Origin: Roseobacter sp. SK209-2-6
GTDB taxonomy: Bacteria > Pseudomonadota > Alphaproteobacteria > Rhodobacterales > Rhodobacteraceae
NCBI RefSeq assembly: GCF_000169455.1
Contig: NZ_AAYC01000003.1
Coordinates: 124,001-188,000 of the forward strand
Reading direction: 5' to 3'
Length of the DNA stretch: 64,000 nt
Shown piece by piece: positions 63,725 through 64,000 of the stretch (position 1 is its first letter; each line of letters opens with the position of its first letter). The position numbers and the translations under genes were made by a program. The notes beneath the pieces are model-generated. The model was given only the letters and a program-made list of their open reading frames with translations. It was not told the origin of the DNA and did not search any database.

Positions 63725-64000
63725 CTATGCTGCCCAGCGCCCAACGAATTCAGGGTTGCGGTGATAGCCGCGGCAGCGCTGATCAAAGAGATACCAAGCG
63801 GCATTGTCCTTGCCAGTGTTGGCAGAACCCGCGATCCACTTCACTCGGCCGACTGCCACATAGCGGCGCCACAGAGGACGAAACTTGGCAGACTGCAGGG
63901 TAAAGGCCCAGTCCGCATCAAACAGCAACCAGGTGGGCGCCATAGCGGCAAAGTGGTTGATCAATGGATGCAGCGCCACCGGATCAAAGGGGGTCCGATA
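63725..64000 (-). CDS. Phage-type protein, 5' end beyond window
   Basis: The last 91 residues of a protein whose 5' end lies past the right edge. FDPVALHPLINHFAAMAPTW with LLFDADWAF and KWIAGSANTGKDNAAWYLFD resemble phage-encoded proteins of Rhodobacteraceae, but I cannot assign a function. The TPFDP segment could be part of a methyltransferase-like fold; this is not secure. Confidence 0.6.
   Translation of the reverse strand, partial: YRTPFDPVALHPLINHFAAMAPTWLLFDADWAFTLQSAKFRPLWRRYVAVGRVKWIAGSANTGKDNAAWYLFDQRCRGYHRNPEFVGRWAA

Overview
The window looks like chromosomal DNA of a Roseobacter-group alphaproteobacterium (Rhodobacteraceae). The evidence is the company of genes: phosphatidylcholine synthesis by PE methylation (pssA-pmtA), glcDEF, creatinase, a MetV/MetF pair, RTX-Hint secreted proteins, DUF1523, and the short infA-maf-RNase E/G-yacG-tRNA-Phe block. 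This is inference from gene content; no rRNA lies in the window.

Left part (1-8.9 kb): a polyamine and guanidino-compound block (putrescine-type binding protein, agmatinase-family ureohydrolase, LuxR-type regulator with a perfect 22-bp palindrome at its promoter, dimethylarginine dimethylaminohydrolase, nitrilase-family amidase) with a two-gene methylenetetrahydrofolate reductase (metV-like plus metF), then infA, maf, an RNase E/G-like gene, yacG and tRNA-Phe(GAA).

8.9-21.6 kb is an island next to the tRNA: an AlpA-like regulator, an IS5-family element, an IS3 remnant and a truncated gene lead into a nitric-oxide and micro-oxic respiration cluster. The first operon has a group III truncated haemoglobin, a DUF2189 membrane protein, a YeaR-like DUF1971 protein, ccoNOQP and a 54-aa membrane protein. 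Then come an Rrf2 (NsrR-like) regulator and a second operon: a CuA subunit, a haem-copper subunit I with Asn where oxidases have the active-site Tyr, SenC, a membrane protein and NirC. This order matches the norSY-senC-orf1 set described for sNOR-type NO reductases. The same spaced inverted repeat sits just upstream of the first gene of both operons. A truncated IS5-family copy closes the island.

21.7-53.8 kb is mostly ordinary roseobacter chromosome: a large RTX-Hint protein with an odd Ala/Lys/Glu and poly-Asp head, a cobalamin-riboswitch-controlled cobalt ECF transporter (cbiKMLQO), a sulfotransferase and GT14 glycosyltransferase pair, phospholipid genes, creatinase, gabD, hsp20, two tandem trypsin-like proteases, glcDEF, rpiB, a broken rlmH, rsfS, a MscS channel, a TetR pair and leuCD.

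54.2-64 kb is accessory again: an intact IS3-family element, a possible toxin-antitoxin trio, membrane-protein and restriction-endonuclease-like cargo, and an eight-repeat Asp-box membrane protein broken at a homopolymer. The cargo blocks are separated by 3'-end fragments of a NusG-like gene whose intact copy lies at 63.05-63.66 kb beside a phage-type gene. This suggests repeated insertion at the 3' end of that gene.
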